DNA from: Thalassolituus oleivorans MIL-1
GTDB lineage: Bacteria > Pseudomonadota > Gammaproteobacteria > Pseudomonadales > Oceanobacteraceae
Direction of reading: 5' to 3'
DNA length: 64,000 nt
NCBI RefSeq assembly: GCF_000355675.1
Contig: NC_020888.1
Location: 593,001 to 657,000 of the forward strand
Below the pieces are notes generated by a model. It had not been told where the DNA came from. It saw only the letters and a program-made list of their open reading frames with translations, and ran no database searches. Position numbers and translations under genes: made by a program. Numbering within the stretch: position 1 is the first letter of the stretch; each line of letters starts with the position of its first letter. Shown one piece after another: positions 16,138 through 26,272 of the stretch.

Positions 16138-17976
16138 TTATTCGTCGATGAAGCTACGCAGATGATCAGAGCGGCTAGGGTGACGCAACTTGCGCAACGC
16201 CTTCGCTTCAATCTGACGAATACGCTCACGCGTTACGTCGAACTGTTTGCCCACTTCTTCTAACGTGTGGTCAGTGTTCATATCGATACCAAAACGCATA
16301 CGCAATACTTTGGCTTCGCGAGCGGTAAGTCCTGCTAATACAGAACGAGTTGCTTCGGTCAGGCCTTCAGCGGTTGCGGTATCCATTGGTGATTCTGATT
16401 GGGTATCTTCAATAAAGTCACCCAAGTGTGAATCTTCGTCATCACCAATCGGCGTCTCCATTGAGATCGGCTCTTTGGCAATTTTCAGCACTTTACGAAT
16501 CTTATCTTCTGGCATTTCCATGCGCTCTGCCAATTCTTCTGGCGTCGGCTCACGACCCATCTCCTGCAGCATCTGACGAGAGATACGGTTCAGTTTATTG
16601 ATGGTTTCGATCATGTGTACCGGAATACGGATAGTACGCGCTTGGTCGGCAATCGAACGGGTGATCGCCTGACGAATCCACCAAGTTGCATAAGTTGAGA
16701 ACTTATAACCACGACGGTATTCGAATTTATCAACGGCTTTCATTAAGCCGATGTTGCCTTCTTGAATAAGGTCGAGGAACTGCAAACCACGGTTGGTGTA
16801 CTTTTTCGCAATCGAGATAACCAGACGTAAGTTCGCTTCCACCATTTCTTTTTTGGCGCGGCGAGCGCGAGCTTCACCGATGGAAACACGACGGTTAACT
16901 TCTTTAATTTCTGCAATTGATAGATTTACGCGATCTTCTACGGATTTGATTTTCTTTTGCGCACGGAAAATATCAAAACGGTAGGTATCCAGTTTATCGG
17001 AGTAGGCATGGCCTGCTTCGATAAGATCGGTAATCCATTGGTTATTCGTTTCATTACCTTGGTAACCGGTAATAAAGTCTTTACGGTTCATGCCACATTT
17101 GCGCGTCATCATCACCATGATTTGGCGTTCTTGATTACGAATGGCATCAAGTGCTTCGCGCGCACCGTTTACTAACGCTTCAAAATGTTTTGGCGTTAAT
17201 TTAATCGGAGCGAATAATTCCGCTAGGCGAGAAATTGCTTCTTCTGCTTGTTTGCTAGCGCGACCGTGTTTTTCGATCGCCGCCACCATATCGATATTGG
17301 CGTCTCTGATTTCATCGAAGCGACGGATAACTTCGGTTAAGTCGATACCAGTGTCTTCACTCTCGGTATCGCTATCGTCGTCATCGTCACTGTCTGAATC
17401 CGTGTCGCTGGTATCGTCAGCAACAGGTGCTGCGGCACCGGCTTGAACACCTGGCTCAGGATCTTCATCAGAAGGATCGATAAAACCACTGAAGATATCG
17501 CCAACGCGATTAGGATCTTCTTCGGCTTCTTTGAAGGCGTTCATGATGGTTTGCACGGCGCCTGGGAAATAGGCCAATGCTGACATCACTTCGCGGATGC
17601 CTTCTTCGATACGCTTCGCGATGACGATTTCGCCTTCGCGAGTCAGCAGCTCAACAGTACCCATTTCACGCATATACATACGGACTGGATCTGTGGTACG
17701 ACCGACATCTGAATCGACAAGTGCTAATGCAGCGGCGGCTTCTTCAGCTGCTGCGTCATCGGCCGCATCAGACATGAATAGCGAATCACCATCAGGGGCG
17801 ACCTCGGATACCGGAATACCGATATCGTTGATCATGCGGATGATGTCTTCGACCTGATCCGGATTGGCAATATCGTCCGGCAAGTGGTCGTTTACCTGGG
17901 CGTAGGTTAGGTAACCCTGTTCCTTACCCTTGGCAATAAGTTCTTTAAGACGGGATTGTTGCGTATTCGCTGACAT
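16138..17976 (-). CDS. rpoD: RNA polymerase sigma-70 factor RpoD
   Basis: A 612-residue primary sigma factor, the same size as E. coli RpoD. Region 1.1 is at the N-terminus ([21 protein letters not shown]). A non-conserved insert holds an acidic Asp/Ser/Glu run (about residues 195-215). Regions 2.1-2.4 include [18 protein letters not shown] and [10 protein letters not shown]; region 3 follows; region 4.2 ends with [20 protein letters not shown]. It directs core RNA polymerase to housekeeping promoters. It follows dnaG with a 223-nt gap, in which rpoD-specific promoters may lie as in the E. coli macromolecular-synthesis operon. Confidence 0.98.
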   Translation of the reverse strand: MSANTQQSRLKELIAKGKEQGYLTYAQVNDHLPDDIANPDQVEDIIRMINDIGIPVSEVAPDGDSLFMSDAADDAAAEEAAAALALVDSDVGRTTDPVRMYMREMGTVELLTREGEIVIAKRIEEGIREVMSALAYFPGAVQTIMNAFKEAEEDPNRVGDIFSGFIDPSDEDPEPGVQAGAAAPVADDTSDTDSDSDDDDDSDTESEDTGIDLTEVIRRFDEIRDANIDMVAAIEKHGRASKQAEEAISRLAELFAPIKLTPKHFEALVNGAREALDAIRNQERQIMVMMTRKCGMNRKDFITGYQGNETNNQWITDLIEAGHAYSDKLDTYRFDIFRAQKKIKSVEDRVNLSIAEIKEVNRRVSIGEARARRAKKEMVEANLRLVISIAKKYTNRGLQFLDLIQEGNIGLMKAVDKFEYRRGYKFSTYATWWIRQAITRSIADQARTIRIPVHMIETINKLNRISRQMLQEMGREPTPEELAERMEMPEDKIRKVLKIAKEPISMETPIGDDEDSHLGDFIEDTQSESPMDTATAEGLTEATRSVLAGLTAREAKVLRMRFGIDMNTDHTLEEVGKQFDVTRERIRQIEAKALRKLRHPSRSDHLRSFIDE

Positions 17977-18199
17977 AGAAGCCCTATTTTCCGTTTTTCT
18001 AAGGCGGAAGTAAAACGCCGAAGTATAACTTTTAAGCTAACGTTAGGCCAGCACCACGGCGTATTGTTCCCTCCGAATGCTGGCATTATTTGCAGCTTTT
18101 CCATGGGATTTGGCAGGTAGTGTCGGTTCGCGCTGTGTATGGGGTTAAGTTTGGGTCTGATCGATCTAATTTCAAGGTGCTGATGTAGATAAATTCTGA

Positions 18200-20029
18200 T
18201 CAGCGCCGATAAATATTTGTACGTTTTTTGTTCATTTCATGGCGCTGGCGTTTTAATTCTTGCAGTCGTTGCCGTTCTTCGGTGGAGAGCTTTTCTCCTC
18301 GTTCGAATTTTGCTTTGAGCTTGTTGAGTTCGACATCGAGATGGCGCGCTCCCATGCGTTTCAGTACATCGTTAATATCGTTAGCGCTCGGCGGAATGTG
18401 GCCGTCGGAGCCGCTTTCTGCCATCTGTTGTAATTCAGCTTGGTAGGGCGTGCCTATCCATTGAATTAATAAACCAACACTGCCTTGTTGCGGCGCTAGT
18501 TTCAGCTTACGAATAACTTCTAGCAATAGTCGTTCATATTCCGTTTCTGGGTCGGCATTCGGTAGTTCTAGTTGTTGTGCCAAGCTTGGCTGGCGCACGA
18601 TTTGAACGAGTGATTTGTACACTGATGGTGCCAGTGGATGCTGTTCTGATTCATCATTAGGCAGGTAGTCGCTAATGTTAATGCTCGGCTCTTCAGGGGG
18701 TAAATCGTAATCGAGTACAGTGGCTGGTACAGGTATATTGTTCATGTCGGCCAGTGCTTCGCTGCTCATGCCTATTTCGTCTTCAAGGCGCTTTTTCATT
18801 AATTTCTTGAGCATGCCAGCGGGTATTTTATTAATGAGTGGGGCCGCTAATTGGTCAAGTCGTGCTTTGCCGTCGAGAGTATCGAAATCCACTTGTTTTT
18901 TTAGAAAATCGAATAAAAATTCAGGTAAGTGGACTGATTTATTGAGACGTTCTTCGAAGGCGTCTTTGCCTTCTTTTCGTACCAAAGTATCTGGGTCTTC
19001 GCCGTCGGGTAAAAATAGAAAACGCGCTTGAACGCCATCACTTAACACGGGTAATACAGTTTCCATTGCGCGCGCTGCAGCGGTGCGGCCTGCATTGTCG
19101 CCATCGAAACAAAAAATCACTTCAGGCACGATTTTAAATAAGCGTCGTAAATGGTGTTCGCTGGTTGCGGTACCGAGTGTGGCGACGGCGTAATGAATGC
19201 CATATTCAGCCAGTGCCACGACGTCCATATAACCTTCGACAATAATAAACCGCGTCAGTTTCTGGCGAATTTTCCGTGCTTCATAAAGGCCATATAGTTC
19301 ACGACCTTTTTGGAATATTGGAGTTTCTGGCGAGTTTAAATATTTCGGCTTTTCATCGCCTAATACACGCCCACCAAAGGCTATAAAACGTCCGCGAGCG
19401 TCGCGAATAGGAAACATAATGCGATCACGAAAACGATCGTAAGTTCGGCCGTCTTCTTTTTCGATCAGCATGCCGCAGGTTACTAATTCTCGTAGGGCTT
19501 CTTTGTCGGTGCCTAACTCGGTTTGTAATCCATCCCAGCCTGGTGGGGCATAACCAATGCCAAAGAATTTTGCTGCTTTGCCAGATAAACCGCGATTTTT
19601 TAAATAATCGACGGCGCGTCCGCGTTGTTCGTGCTGGCGCAACATTTGTTCGAAATACTGGCTCGCGGCTTCCATTCGTTTGAACAACCCTTGGTGCTGT
19701 TGTTCTTGGCGGGCATCGTGGCTTATTTGTTCTTTAGGTACTTCTAGGCCAGCTTGGGAGGCAAGTTTTTCTACCGCATCAGGAAAACTCAAACCATCGT
19801 ATTCCATAACGAATTTAAGTGCTGTGCCGGATGCGCCACAACCAAAGCAATAATAAAACTGTTTGTCTGGGCTTACGGTAAACGACGGCGTGTTTTCGTT
19901 ATGAAAAGGGCAGCAAGCGGAGTAGTTTTTTCCCGTTTTTTTCAACTTTACGCGACTATCTACCACATCGATGACATCGAGGCGGGCGAGTAATTCGTCA
20001 ATAAAGCTCTGGGGGATACGGCCTGCCAT
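18200..20029 (-). CDS. dnaG: DNA primase DnaG
   Basis: A 609-residue primase that makes RNA primers at the replication fork. The N-terminal zinc finger (CCPFHNENTPSF ... YYCFGCG, about residues 40-65) is followed by the RNA-polymerase core and the TOPRIM domain (IIVEGYMDVVALAEYG, then FCFDGDNAGRTA near residue 310). The C-terminal region would bind DnaB helicase. Length matches the family. It lies between yqeY and rpoD. Confidence 0.97.
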   Translation of the reverse strand: MAGRIPQSFIDELLARLDVIDVVDSRVKLKKTGKNYSACCPFHNENTPSFTVSPDKQFYYCFGCGASGTALKFVMEYDGLSFPDAVEKLASQAGLEVPKEQISHDARQEQQHQGLFKRMEAASQYFEQMLRQHEQRGRAVDYLKNRGLSGKAAKFFGIGYAPPGWDGLQTELGTDKEALRELVTCGMLIEKEDGRTYDRFRDRIMFPIRDARGRFIAFGGRVLGDEKPKYLNSPETPIFQKGRELYGLYEARKIRQKLTRFIIVEGYMDVVALAEYGIHYAVATLGTATSEHHLRRLFKIVPEVIFCFDGDNAGRTAAARAMETVLPVLSDGVQARFLFLPDGEDPDTLVRKEGKDAFEERLNKSVHLPEFLFDFLKKQVDFDTLDGKARLDQLAAPLINKIPAGMLKKLMKKRLEDEIGMSSEALADMNNIPVPATVLDYDLPPEEPSINISDYLPNDESEQHPLAPSVYKSLVQIVRQPSLAQQLELPNADPETEYERLLLEVIRKLKLAPQQGSVGLLIQWIGTPYQAELQQMAESGSDGHIPPSANDINDVLKRMGARHLDVELNKLKAKFERGEKLSTEERQRLQELKRQRHEMNKKRTNIYRR

Positions 20030-20119
20030 GGTGCTGATTGCTTCTCTGGTTACCGGGATGATGGTTCGGGATCGGTTAGTGTAGACCGAATGGTTATTAT
20101 CCTAAACGTCAGAAACGCA

Positions 20120-20151
20120 AAAAGCGCCATTAACAGGTTAATAGCGCTTTT
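20120..20151 (-). terminator. Hairpin terminator/attenuator between yqeY and dnaG
   Basis: On the - strand AAAAGCGC-T-ATTAAC ... GTTAAT-G-GCGCTTTTTG: a long stem with one mismatch and a U-run. It sits after yqeY and before dnaG, the position where E. coli has the rpsU-dnaG terminator that lowers primase expression relative to S21. Confidence 0.75.
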
Positions 20152-20170
20152 AGCTTTGCCCGCAGCTGAA

Positions 20171-20614
20171 TCAGCCCAGTTGAGACTTCACTAGTTGACT
20201 GATCTGTGCCATATCGGCACGACCTTGCACCTGTGGTTTTAGGATGCCCATGACTTTGCCCATGTCCTGCATACTTGCAGCACCGGACTGTGCAACGGCA
20301 TCAGCCACCAGTTTGGCCAACTCTTCTTCGCTCAAGGCTTCTGGCAAAAATTCGTACAGTACATCAATTTCGAACTGTTCAATATCTGCCAGATCATCAC
20401 GCCCTGCTTCCCGATACTGAGAAAGGGAGTCACGACGCTGTTTGGTCATTTTATCGAGTACCGCAAGCGCGCGAGCATCATCTACTTCAATGCGCTCGTC
20501 GACTTCTATGCGTTTGAACTCAGCTTGAATAGAACGCAGCGCAGTTAGGCGTTGCTTATCTTTTGCGCGCATCGCTGCCTTTACGGCATCTTTGATGGTC
20601 GCTATCAAGCTCAT
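20171..20614 (-). CDS. yqeY: GatB/YqeY-domain protein
   Basis: A 147-residue protein that is entirely a GatB/YqeY domain (related to the tRNA-binding tail domain of GatB). It starts SLIATIKDAVKAAMRAKDKQRL and has the typical KQRRDSLSQYREAGRDDLADIEQFEI and YLP-like EFLPEALSEEEL motifs and a GKVMGILKPQVQGRADM segment near the end. Its role is not settled. It is inserted between rpsU and dnaG, as in pseudomonads and relatives. Confidence 0.93.
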   Translation of the reverse strand: MSLIATIKDAVKAAMRAKDKQRLTALRSIQAEFKRIEVDERIEVDDARALAVLDKMTKQRRDSLSQYREAGRDDLADIEQFEIDVLYEFLPEALSEEELAKLVADAVAQSGAASMQDMGKVMGILKPQVQGRADMAQISQLVKSQLG

Positions 20615-20638
20615 ATCAAACTCCTCGAAAAACCTGTA

Positions 20639-20854
20639 TTAGTACAAACGCACCATTTTACGCTGTTCGCGCTGTACTTTCTTCAGGTGACGCTTCACTG
20701 CAGCCGCTGCTTTACGCTTGCGGATCCAGGTTGGCTTTTCGTAATGTTCACGACGACGTACTTCAGACAGTACACCGGCTTTTTCACATGAACGCTTGAA
20801 GCGGCGTAACGCAACGTCAAACGGCTCGTTTTCTTTAACTTTTACAGCTGGCAT
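20639..20854 (-). CDS. rpsU: Small ribosomal subunit protein bS21
   Basis: Seventy-one residues from ATG 20854 ([20 protein letters not shown]), matching bS21 in length and sequence; the longer frame start at 20878 is not needed. The protein is highly basic and takes part in initiation on the 30S subunit. It heads the rpsU-yqeY-dnaG-rpoD operon. Confidence 0.97.
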   Translation of the reverse strand: MPAVKVKENEPFDVALRRFKRSCEKAGVLSEVRRREHYEKPTWIRKRKAAAAVKRHLKKVQREQRKMVRLY

Positions 20855-20922
20855 CCAATCACCTACGTATTTAGTCAATTCGTTTATTCTGGGGAAATCA
20901 TGGCCCCAGTCAGAGGGCGGGC

Positions 20923-20951
20923 ATTCTAAAGCTTTTGCATTCAGATTGCAA
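20923..20951 (-). promoter_or_regulatory. Sigma-70 promoter of rpsU
   Basis: Read on the - strand: TTGCAA (-35, 20946-20951), 17-nt spacer, TAGAAT (-10, 20923-20928). Transcription would start about 60 nt upstream of rpsU. Both boxes and the spacing are close to consensus. Confidence 0.65.
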
Positions 20952-21054
20952 AGCGTAGTTTGGAAATGCTTTAACAGCCACAGTTGAAGCCTTCGCTAGC
21001 GCCCATTGGCTGCTGGCAGTATCATGGTCGGCTAAACCGTTGTAGGGGTAGTTT

Positions 21055-22095
21055 ATGCGGGTTCTGGGACTGGAAACGTCATGTGACGAGACCGGTATTG
21101 CCTTATATGACAGTGAGCTTGGGCTGCTGTCACATCGAATTTATACGCAAATAGCCGTTCATGCAGAATATGGCGGCGTTGTGCCTGAATTAGCGTCACG
21201 CGATCATGTACGCAAGGCTATGCCCCTCATTCGTGAGGTTATGGCTGAAGCTGGTTTAACATTAGCTGATCTCGACGGTGTTGCCTTTACGCGCGGTCCT
21301 GGCTTAGTCGGGGCCTTACTCGTTGGTGCGTGCTTAGGTCGTAGTTTGGCGTGGGCTCTCGGGATTCCGGCGGTAGGTGTACACCATATGGAAGGCCATT
21401 TGTTGGCGCCTATGCTGGAAGAAAACGCGCCGGAGTTTCCGTTTATTGCGCTGCTTGTATCGGGCGGTCATACCCAGTTGGTGCAAGTTGAGGGCATTGG
21501 TCAGTACACCTTATTAGGTGAGTCATTAGATGATGCTGCCGGTGAAGCGTTTGATAAAGCCGCGAAAATGATGGGTTTACCTTATCCAGGGGGCCCTGAA
21601 CTCAGTCGTTTGGCTGATTCGGGAAATGCTAAGCGTTTTCGTTTTCCTCGCCCAATGACCGATCGTCCCGGTTTGGATTTTAGTTTTAGTGGTTTAAAAA
21701 CCTTTACGCGTACAACCATTCTTGATTGTGCCGAAGATGGCGTGCTGTGCGATACCGATAAAGCGGATATTTCCGCGGGATTCCAAGATGCGGTGGTTGA
21801 AACGTTAGCCATTAAATGTCGACGGGCGATGAAGCAAACGGGTATTTACCGTTTAATTATTGCCGGTGGGGTCGGTGCTAATCGTTCTTTGCGTGCGCGT
21901 CTACAAGAAACAGCGGCTGAGTTGGGGGGGGAGGTCTATTACCCTCGCCCTGAATTGTGTACGGATAATGGCGCTATGATTGCCTATGCGGGTACGCAAC
22001 GTTTACTCGCGGGGGAATGCTCAGATCTCGCGGTGACAGCGGTTCCGCGTTGGCCGATGACGGAATTAAAACCTCTGGATACCAAACATGGATAA
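21055..22095 (+). CDS. tsaD: tRNA N6-adenosine threonylcarbamoyltransferase TsaD
   Basis: A 346-residue Kae1/TsaD protein that transfers threonylcarbamoyl to A37 of ANN-reading tRNAs, with TsaB and TsaE. Seen motifs: [16 protein letters not shown] at the start, metal-binding HHMEGHL (about residues 110-116), VSGGHTQLV, and [10 protein letters not shown] near residue 273. It is divergent from rpsU, the conserved arrangement in gammaproteobacteria. Its end overlaps folB by 8 nt. Confidence 0.97.
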   Translation: MRVLGLETSCDETGIALYDSELGLLSHRIYTQIAVHAEYGGVVPELASRDHVRKAMPLIREVMAEAGLTLADLDGVAFTRGPGLVGALLVGACLGRSLAWALGIPAVGVHHMEGHLLAPMLEENAPEFPFIALLVSGGHTQLVQVEGIGQYTLLGESLDDAAGEAFDKAAKMMGLPYPGGPELSRLADSGNAKRFRFPRPMTDRPGLDFSFSGLKTFTRTTILDCAEDGVLCDTDKADISAGFQDAVVETLAIKCRRAMKQTGIYRLIIAGGVGANRSLRARLQETAAELGGEVYYPRPELCTDNGAMIAYAGTQRLLAGECSDLAVTAVPRWPMTELKPLDTKHG

Positions 22096-22441
22096 GGTAT
22101 TCATTCGTGGTTTACAGGTTGACGCAGTCATCGGTGTTTATGATTGGGAAAAGCAGGTACGCCAACCATTAATTTTCGATCTCGAAATGGCGTGGGATAT
22201 TCGCGTAGCAGCTGCCACCGATGATTTAATTCATGCGTTAAATTATCAAGCGGTAACTGAATTTATCGAACGCTTTGTGCGCGAGCAGCATTTTCAATTG
22301 TTGGAATCATTACTTGAGCGTTTAGCTGCCGGTTTGCGCCAAGAGTTTGGTATGCCGTGGTTGGGTATTCGCGTGGAAAAGCCAGCCGTTGTGCCACAAG
22401 CAAAAGCGGTTGGTTTGTATATCGAGCGGGGCGATAGTTAA
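22088..22441 (+). CDS. folB: Dihydroneopterin aldolase FolB
   Basis: A 117-residue enzyme of folate synthesis converting dihydroneopterin to hydroxymethyl-dihydropterin. It begins [20 protein letters not shown], the family start, and has the [14 protein letters not shown] and [13 protein letters not shown] segments containing the active-site Tyr and Glu. Overlaps tsaD and abuts folK by one base. Confidence 0.93.
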   Translation: MDKVFIRGLQVDAVIGVYDWEKQVRQPLIFDLEMAWDIRVAAATDDLIHALNYQAVTEFIERFVREQHFQLLESLLERLAAGLRQEFGMPWLGIRVEKPAVVPQAKAVGLYIERGDS

Positions 22442-22953
22442 TGGCGCGGGTATTTTTAGGTATTGGCGCGAATCTCGATCCTATGATGAATATTCGCATG
22501 GGCTTAGCGCGTCTTGCGCAGGATTTTAAAGTAGTGCAAGTCTCGCCTTGGTATCAATCGCCAGCGCTTGGTTTTTCTGGCCCAGACTTTATTAATCTTG
22601 TTATCGAAATAGAATCAAACATGTCAGTGGCTGATTTATCAGCGCAGCTTAAGCAAATAGAAACGGATTTTGGCCGCGCTGCAAATGCAGTGAAGTATTC
22701 TTCTCGCGCTTTAGATGTTGATATTTTGTTGGTCGATGATTTGTGTGGTGAGTTCGATGGTATTGAATTACCGCGCAACGATATTTGGCAATGCGCTTTT
22801 GTTTTAAAGCCGTTGTTGGATTTAGTTCCTAAGGCAATTTGCCCTAAGAGTGGTGAAACTTTTGCTAGCTATTGGCCTGCTGTGGCAAACCAAACGCTGC
22901 AGTTAATTGTGAGCGACACTAAGGCGCAAAAATCTGCGCGTTCATCGCGGTAA
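22441..22953 (+). CDS. folK: 2-amino-4-hydroxy-6-hydroxymethyldihydropteridine pyrophosphokinase FolK
   Basis: A 170-residue kinase acting directly after FolB. It starts ARVFLGIGANLDPMMNIRMGL, and the signature SRALDVDILLVDD near residue 85 holds the Mg-binding Asp pair. Length is normal. Its 3' end overlaps that of cca, which is convergent, by 12 nt. Confidence 0.93.
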   Translation: MARVFLGIGANLDPMMNIRMGLARLAQDFKVVQVSPWYQSPALGFSGPDFINLVIEIESNMSVADLSAQLKQIETDFGRAANAVKYSSRALDVDILLVDDLCGEFDGIELPRNDIWQCAFVLKPLLDLVPKAICPKSGETFASYWPAVANQTLQLIVSDTKAQKSARSSR

Positions 22954-24174
22954 CTGATTTTCTTTCCATTGTTGTAAATGCTGCCCACGCGCTTTCGTCA
23001 GTCCTGCGCGAATTTCTGCGCCTTGTAGTCCTTGCTTGATCATATCTTGTGCGTTAATGCTTAATGCTTCTTTAAACGCCTCGCGGCAGTATTCCGCTTG
23101 CGGATAGGATGTATCCTCCAGTCCCGTGCGACCTCTCGCATCGGCGCTGCAAACAATTAAAAACTGTTCAAAGCGTTCAGGTTTGCGCCAAGCATCTAAG
23201 CCATCGAATAATTTCAGTAAAGTTTCACCACGTAATTCAAAGGCGCGATGCACATGCGTGTGCCACTCGCTGCTCAACAGCGCTAAGGTACTGGCATCGT
23301 TTGGGGCTTTTACTCGTTTATTTAATGCTTTAATGGGTTTAATGCCACGTCGTTCATGAGCAATATGTCGTGGCCATTCTTCTGGTGGTGTTAAGCCTTT
23401 ACCCAGATCGTGAATCAGCGCAGCCCAGCGCACCGCAATATCTGTCGACATTTTACTAGCGGCCGTTAGAGACATCAGCGCATGCACGCCTGTATCAATT
23501 TCAGGATGATGTGCCTCGGGTTGCGGCACGCCAAATAGAACGTCGAGTTCAGGGAACCAGACTTTTAAAGCTCCGCAAGTCCTCAACACCTCAAAGTAGA
23601 CCTCCGGTTGGGCTTCACTTATGGCGCGCTGAGTTTCTTGCCATACCCGTTCGGCCACTAAATGATCGAGCTCACCGTCGCTTACCATTCGCTGCATTAA
23701 GCGCATAGTGTCCTCGGCGACCGTAAAGCCTAAAGGCGCAAAACGAGCTGCGAATCTTGCTACCCTGAGTACGCGTAAGGGGTCTTCGCTGAAGGCGGGC
23801 GAAACATGGCGTAGAAGGCGCTGCGTTAAATCTTGTTGGCCACCGTAAGGGTCAATAATGGTACCGTCATCATCTTGAGCCATAGCATTGATGGTGAGGT
23901 CGCGCCGTTGCAAATCGTCTTCTAAGGTAACGTCGGGTGAGAAACGGCAGTCGAAGCCTTGATAACCTTTACCGGATTTTCTTTCGGTTCGTGCGAGCGC
24001 ATATTCTTCGTGAGTTTGCGGATGCAAAAATACTGGGAAGTCAGCGCCGACTTGTTCAAATCCTTGGCTAATTAATTCATCTGGTGTTGCGCCAACGACC
24101 ATCCAATCCCGGTCTTTGATTGGAATATTAAGTAATCGATCGCGAACGGCACCGCCCACCAAGTAAATCTGCAT
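22942..24174 (-). CDS. cca: CCA-adding enzyme (tRNA nucleotidyltransferase) with HD domain
   Basis: About 410 residues from ATG 24174 (MQIYLVGGAVRDRLL), the standard start; the frame is open further upstream only through a terminator hairpin. Class II nucleotidyltransferase motifs: GGAVRD, DRDWMVVG and RRDLTINAMAQ. The C-terminal half has an HD phosphohydrolase domain (ALIHDLGKG near residue 255), typical of the gammaproteobacterial enzyme. It builds or repairs tRNA 3' CCA ends. Confidence 0.95.
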   Translation of the reverse strand: MQIYLVGGAVRDRLLNIPIKDRDWMVVGATPDELISQGFEQVGADFPVFLHPQTHEEYALARTERKSGKGYQGFDCRFSPDVTLEDDLQRRDLTINAMAQDDDGTIIDPYGGQQDLTQRLLRHVSPAFSEDPLRVLRVARFAARFAPLGFTVAEDTMRLMQRMVSDGELDHLVAERVWQETQRAISEAQPEVYFEVLRTCGALKVWFPELDVLFGVPQPEAHHPEIDTGVHALMSLTAASKMSTDIAVRWAALIHDLGKGLTPPEEWPRHIAHERRGIKPIKALNKRVKAPNDASTLALLSSEWHTHVHRAFELRGETLLKLFDGLDAWRKPERFEQFLIVCSADARGRTGLEDTSYPQAEYCREAFKEALSINAQDMIKQGLQGAEIRAGLTKARGQHLQQWKENQLPR

Positions 24175-24189
24175 TAGGTTCTCAAGTTC

Positions 24190-24223
24190 AAAAAAAATGG
24201 CTGTTGCTAATGCAACAGCCATT
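24190..24223 (-). terminator. Intrinsic terminator of the TraF_2 gene
   Basis: AATGGCTGTTGC-TAAT-GCAACAGCCATT is a perfect 12-bp stem (24196-24223), followed on the - strand by eight U residues. It separates the upstream outer-membrane gene from cca. Confidence 0.88.
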
Positions 24224-24279
24224 GAGTGTAGCCCGAGTTAGGCAGTCGTTAAAGTCTATCGAGCAATTACGACGGCACC

Positions 24280-25911
24280 TTAAAAATAGAATCCAGTCTC
24301 AAGTGCGACGCCGACTTCTTTCTTGTAGTCGCTTGGATTAGCCAGTGCGGCAATATCGATATGGACACCGAACGGTGACAACCCAAAGCCGAGTGAAACA
24401 ACTTCACTGTTGCTTGCACTTAAATTAGTGCGGTAGCCAGCTCTGACTTGAAAGGTTTCATATAAATCGAATTCAGCACCGATGGCTGCATATTGAGTCG
24501 CTTGTTCGTAAGCGATAGGGTCGTTTTCGACTAGGTCTAAATCACCAGCAACCGTTACCCAATTATTACTGTAGGAAACACCAGCACGAAATTGTGGTTT
24601 AAGCGATACAGTGCCACCTTCAACAACAAGATTATTTGAACTGCCACGCACCGGAGCATCGGATAGATCAAAATCTTTAGAGATTAAATTTTTAGCAACC
24701 ACACCAACCATCCACTGGTTGTTTTCGCCAAGGCGCATTGAGGCACCGATATCTAGGTTGATGTGACTGTAGGTTGCACGCGAGTCTTCGATATCACTGG
24801 TTTCGATATCGTCTTCGTTGTCCATTTCGGTGATGTAGTGGTATGTCTCGATTGTTTGTAGCTTAGGTGTCACGCCGATAGCCACTTTACGATCGGCAAT
24901 AGTAAATTCGCGTGAGAAGCTTAAGCCAACATCAGCAATACCAACGGCAACAATTTCTACCCGAGAGTCTAAGTTGGGGTTTTCTGCTTCGTTCGAAATA
25001 TCACCCCCATTAAAGATCTTAATAGAACCATCGGCTGTTTCTACATCGTCTGATGTATAGTTTTGGAATTCATCAAGACTATCTTGAATACTCGTCGCGG
25101 CGGTTTGAATATCGGTTGGGCTTGCACCAGCTTCAACATCATCTGCCAGTGTATTAATGTCGGTTGGAATGGCCTGCGCAATATCAACGTACCCTTGGGC
25201 AGCAACACCGTATGCGGTAATTAAATTTTGGTCAGTACCAGTAAAAATAGTTCGGCCAGAAAAATGTACATCCGCATTCACAGAGAGCGCGGCAGCAAAC
25301 TTTTTGCCCGGCATAGCGACGGCCATGCCAACACCGGCGCGGCCACGAATAGGATCACCAGAAATAGAATTGAGCGAGTCGGTTAATTCCTTAGTAACGC
25401 TATTTACTTCACTTAACTTGCTATTTACTTCGTCGAGATCATCGGCAAAATTTTGATTGGCGGTACGAAGGTCATCGGCCTTTTGCGCATTAGTTCGGCC
25501 ATCACTGTTACCTAGGCTATTCAACTCATTAACTAAAGCGGTAGATGATGCTTGAACATTATTGACTGCACTGTTGAAGTTATTACTCGAAGCATCGTCG
25601 AATAAATCTTCGAATTTTGGCACGGTAATATCAGAGATATCGTTGGCTGAATCAATTAATTCTTCTTCATCGGCAACCACAACACCAACCGATGGGAAGA
25701 TAATGGCGAAGTCATCTTCATTACGAGCTTGTGATAGTAATGATGGGTTAAATGCGGGTGCATGTGCAAGTTTCGCGCTTGCAACGCCAGTGTCACCCAT
25801 TGCAAGTCCACGGGCATCCATAGGTAAAAAAGGTGTCGCCATCGCTGTGTGTACAGACAGGGCTGAAATGGCAGCAACCGCGGTTGCAAGTAAGGATGGT
25901 TTAATAGTCAT
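24280..25911 (-). CDS. TraF_2-family (conjugal-transfer TraF-like) outer-membrane protein
   Basis: A 543-residue exported protein. The signal peptide ends near residue 25 (VHTAMA), then FLPMDARGLAMGDTGVASAK, the opening typical of TraF_2/PF13729 and FadL-like barrels. A coiled-coil insert (about 85-170, with FADDLDEVNSKLSEVNSV) follows, then alternating beta-strands to the C-terminal aromatic ETGFYF. Despite the family name it need not serve conjugation; chromosomal members are common in marine gammaproteobacteria. Not clearly linked to its neighbours, and followed by its own terminator. Confidence 0.7.
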   Translation of the reverse strand: MTIKPSLLATAVAAISALSVHTAMATPFLPMDARGLAMGDTGVASAKLAHAPAFNPSLLSQARNEDDFAIIFPSVGVVVADEEELIDSANDISDITVPKFEDLFDDASSNNFNSAVNNVQASSTALVNELNSLGNSDGRTNAQKADDLRTANQNFADDLDEVNSKLSEVNSVTKELTDSLNSISGDPIRGRAGVGMAVAMPGKKFAAALSVNADVHFSGRTIFTGTDQNLITAYGVAAQGYVDIAQAIPTDINTLADDVEAGASPTDIQTAATSIQDSLDEFQNYTSDDVETADGSIKIFNGGDISNEAENPNLDSRVEIVAVGIADVGLSFSREFTIADRKVAIGVTPKLQTIETYHYITEMDNEDDIETSDIEDSRATYSHINLDIGASMRLGENNQWMVGVVAKNLISKDFDLSDAPVRGSSNNLVVEGGTVSLKPQFRAGVSYSNNWVTVAGDLDLVENDPIAYEQATQYAAIGAEFDLYETFQVRAGYRTNLSASNSEVVSLGFGLSPFGVHIDIAALANPSDYKKEVGVALETGFYF

Positions 25912-26193
25912 GGCAAGTCCTGTAATGATTGATAGCCGTCGTGTCGGTTATCAATAAGCGTAGCTGGCGAACGAAAGCTTGCTTGGTAAAACGAGTAGGA
26001 CTATCCTGCCTTACACGACATTTAAAAAACTCAGCGATTACCCAATGACGTTACTCATATTGCAATGTTTTGCTCCTACACTGATCTCAGCAGCGGTGCC
26101 CGTGAAGGCAGTCCGTATGTGTGCTCGTGTGCGTGCGATTCGCGCGATTCGACGATGTTGGCCTGAGAATCTAGTGTAACAACGCTCTATTTT
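25912..26193. other. Spacer with orphan terminator, possible small RNA
   Basis: About 280 nt between two divergent genes. The only ORF here (25979-26179) has no protein-like features or ribosome site. The stretch ends in a strong + strand terminator, so a short + strand transcript may be made. Confidence 0.35.
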
Positions 26194-26223
26194 AAAAGGC
26201 CGCCGATAATAGCGGCCTTTTTT
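26194..26223 (+). terminator. Orphan intrinsic terminator
   Basis: AAAAGGCCGC ... GCGGCCTTTT is a perfect 10-bp stem with an 8-nt loop, followed by a U-run on the + strand. No recognised gene precedes it on that strand. The next gene starts 50 nt downstream. Confidence 0.75.
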
Positions 26224-26272
26224 GTGGCTGTTATTTAGGAGGATGTTTCAATCAGCAAATACAGGTGAAATC

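Noticed and set aside
24280-25911. Conjugation gene indicating a plasmid or ICE
   Set aside because: TraF_2 proteins carry the conjugation name by homology only; no other transfer genes are near and the neighbours are core chromosomal genes.
25979-26179. 66-codon ORF between the TraF_2 and EamA genes
   Set aside because: Codon use and amino-acid make-up are not protein-like, and no ribosome site is present; better explained as non-coding RNA or spacer.
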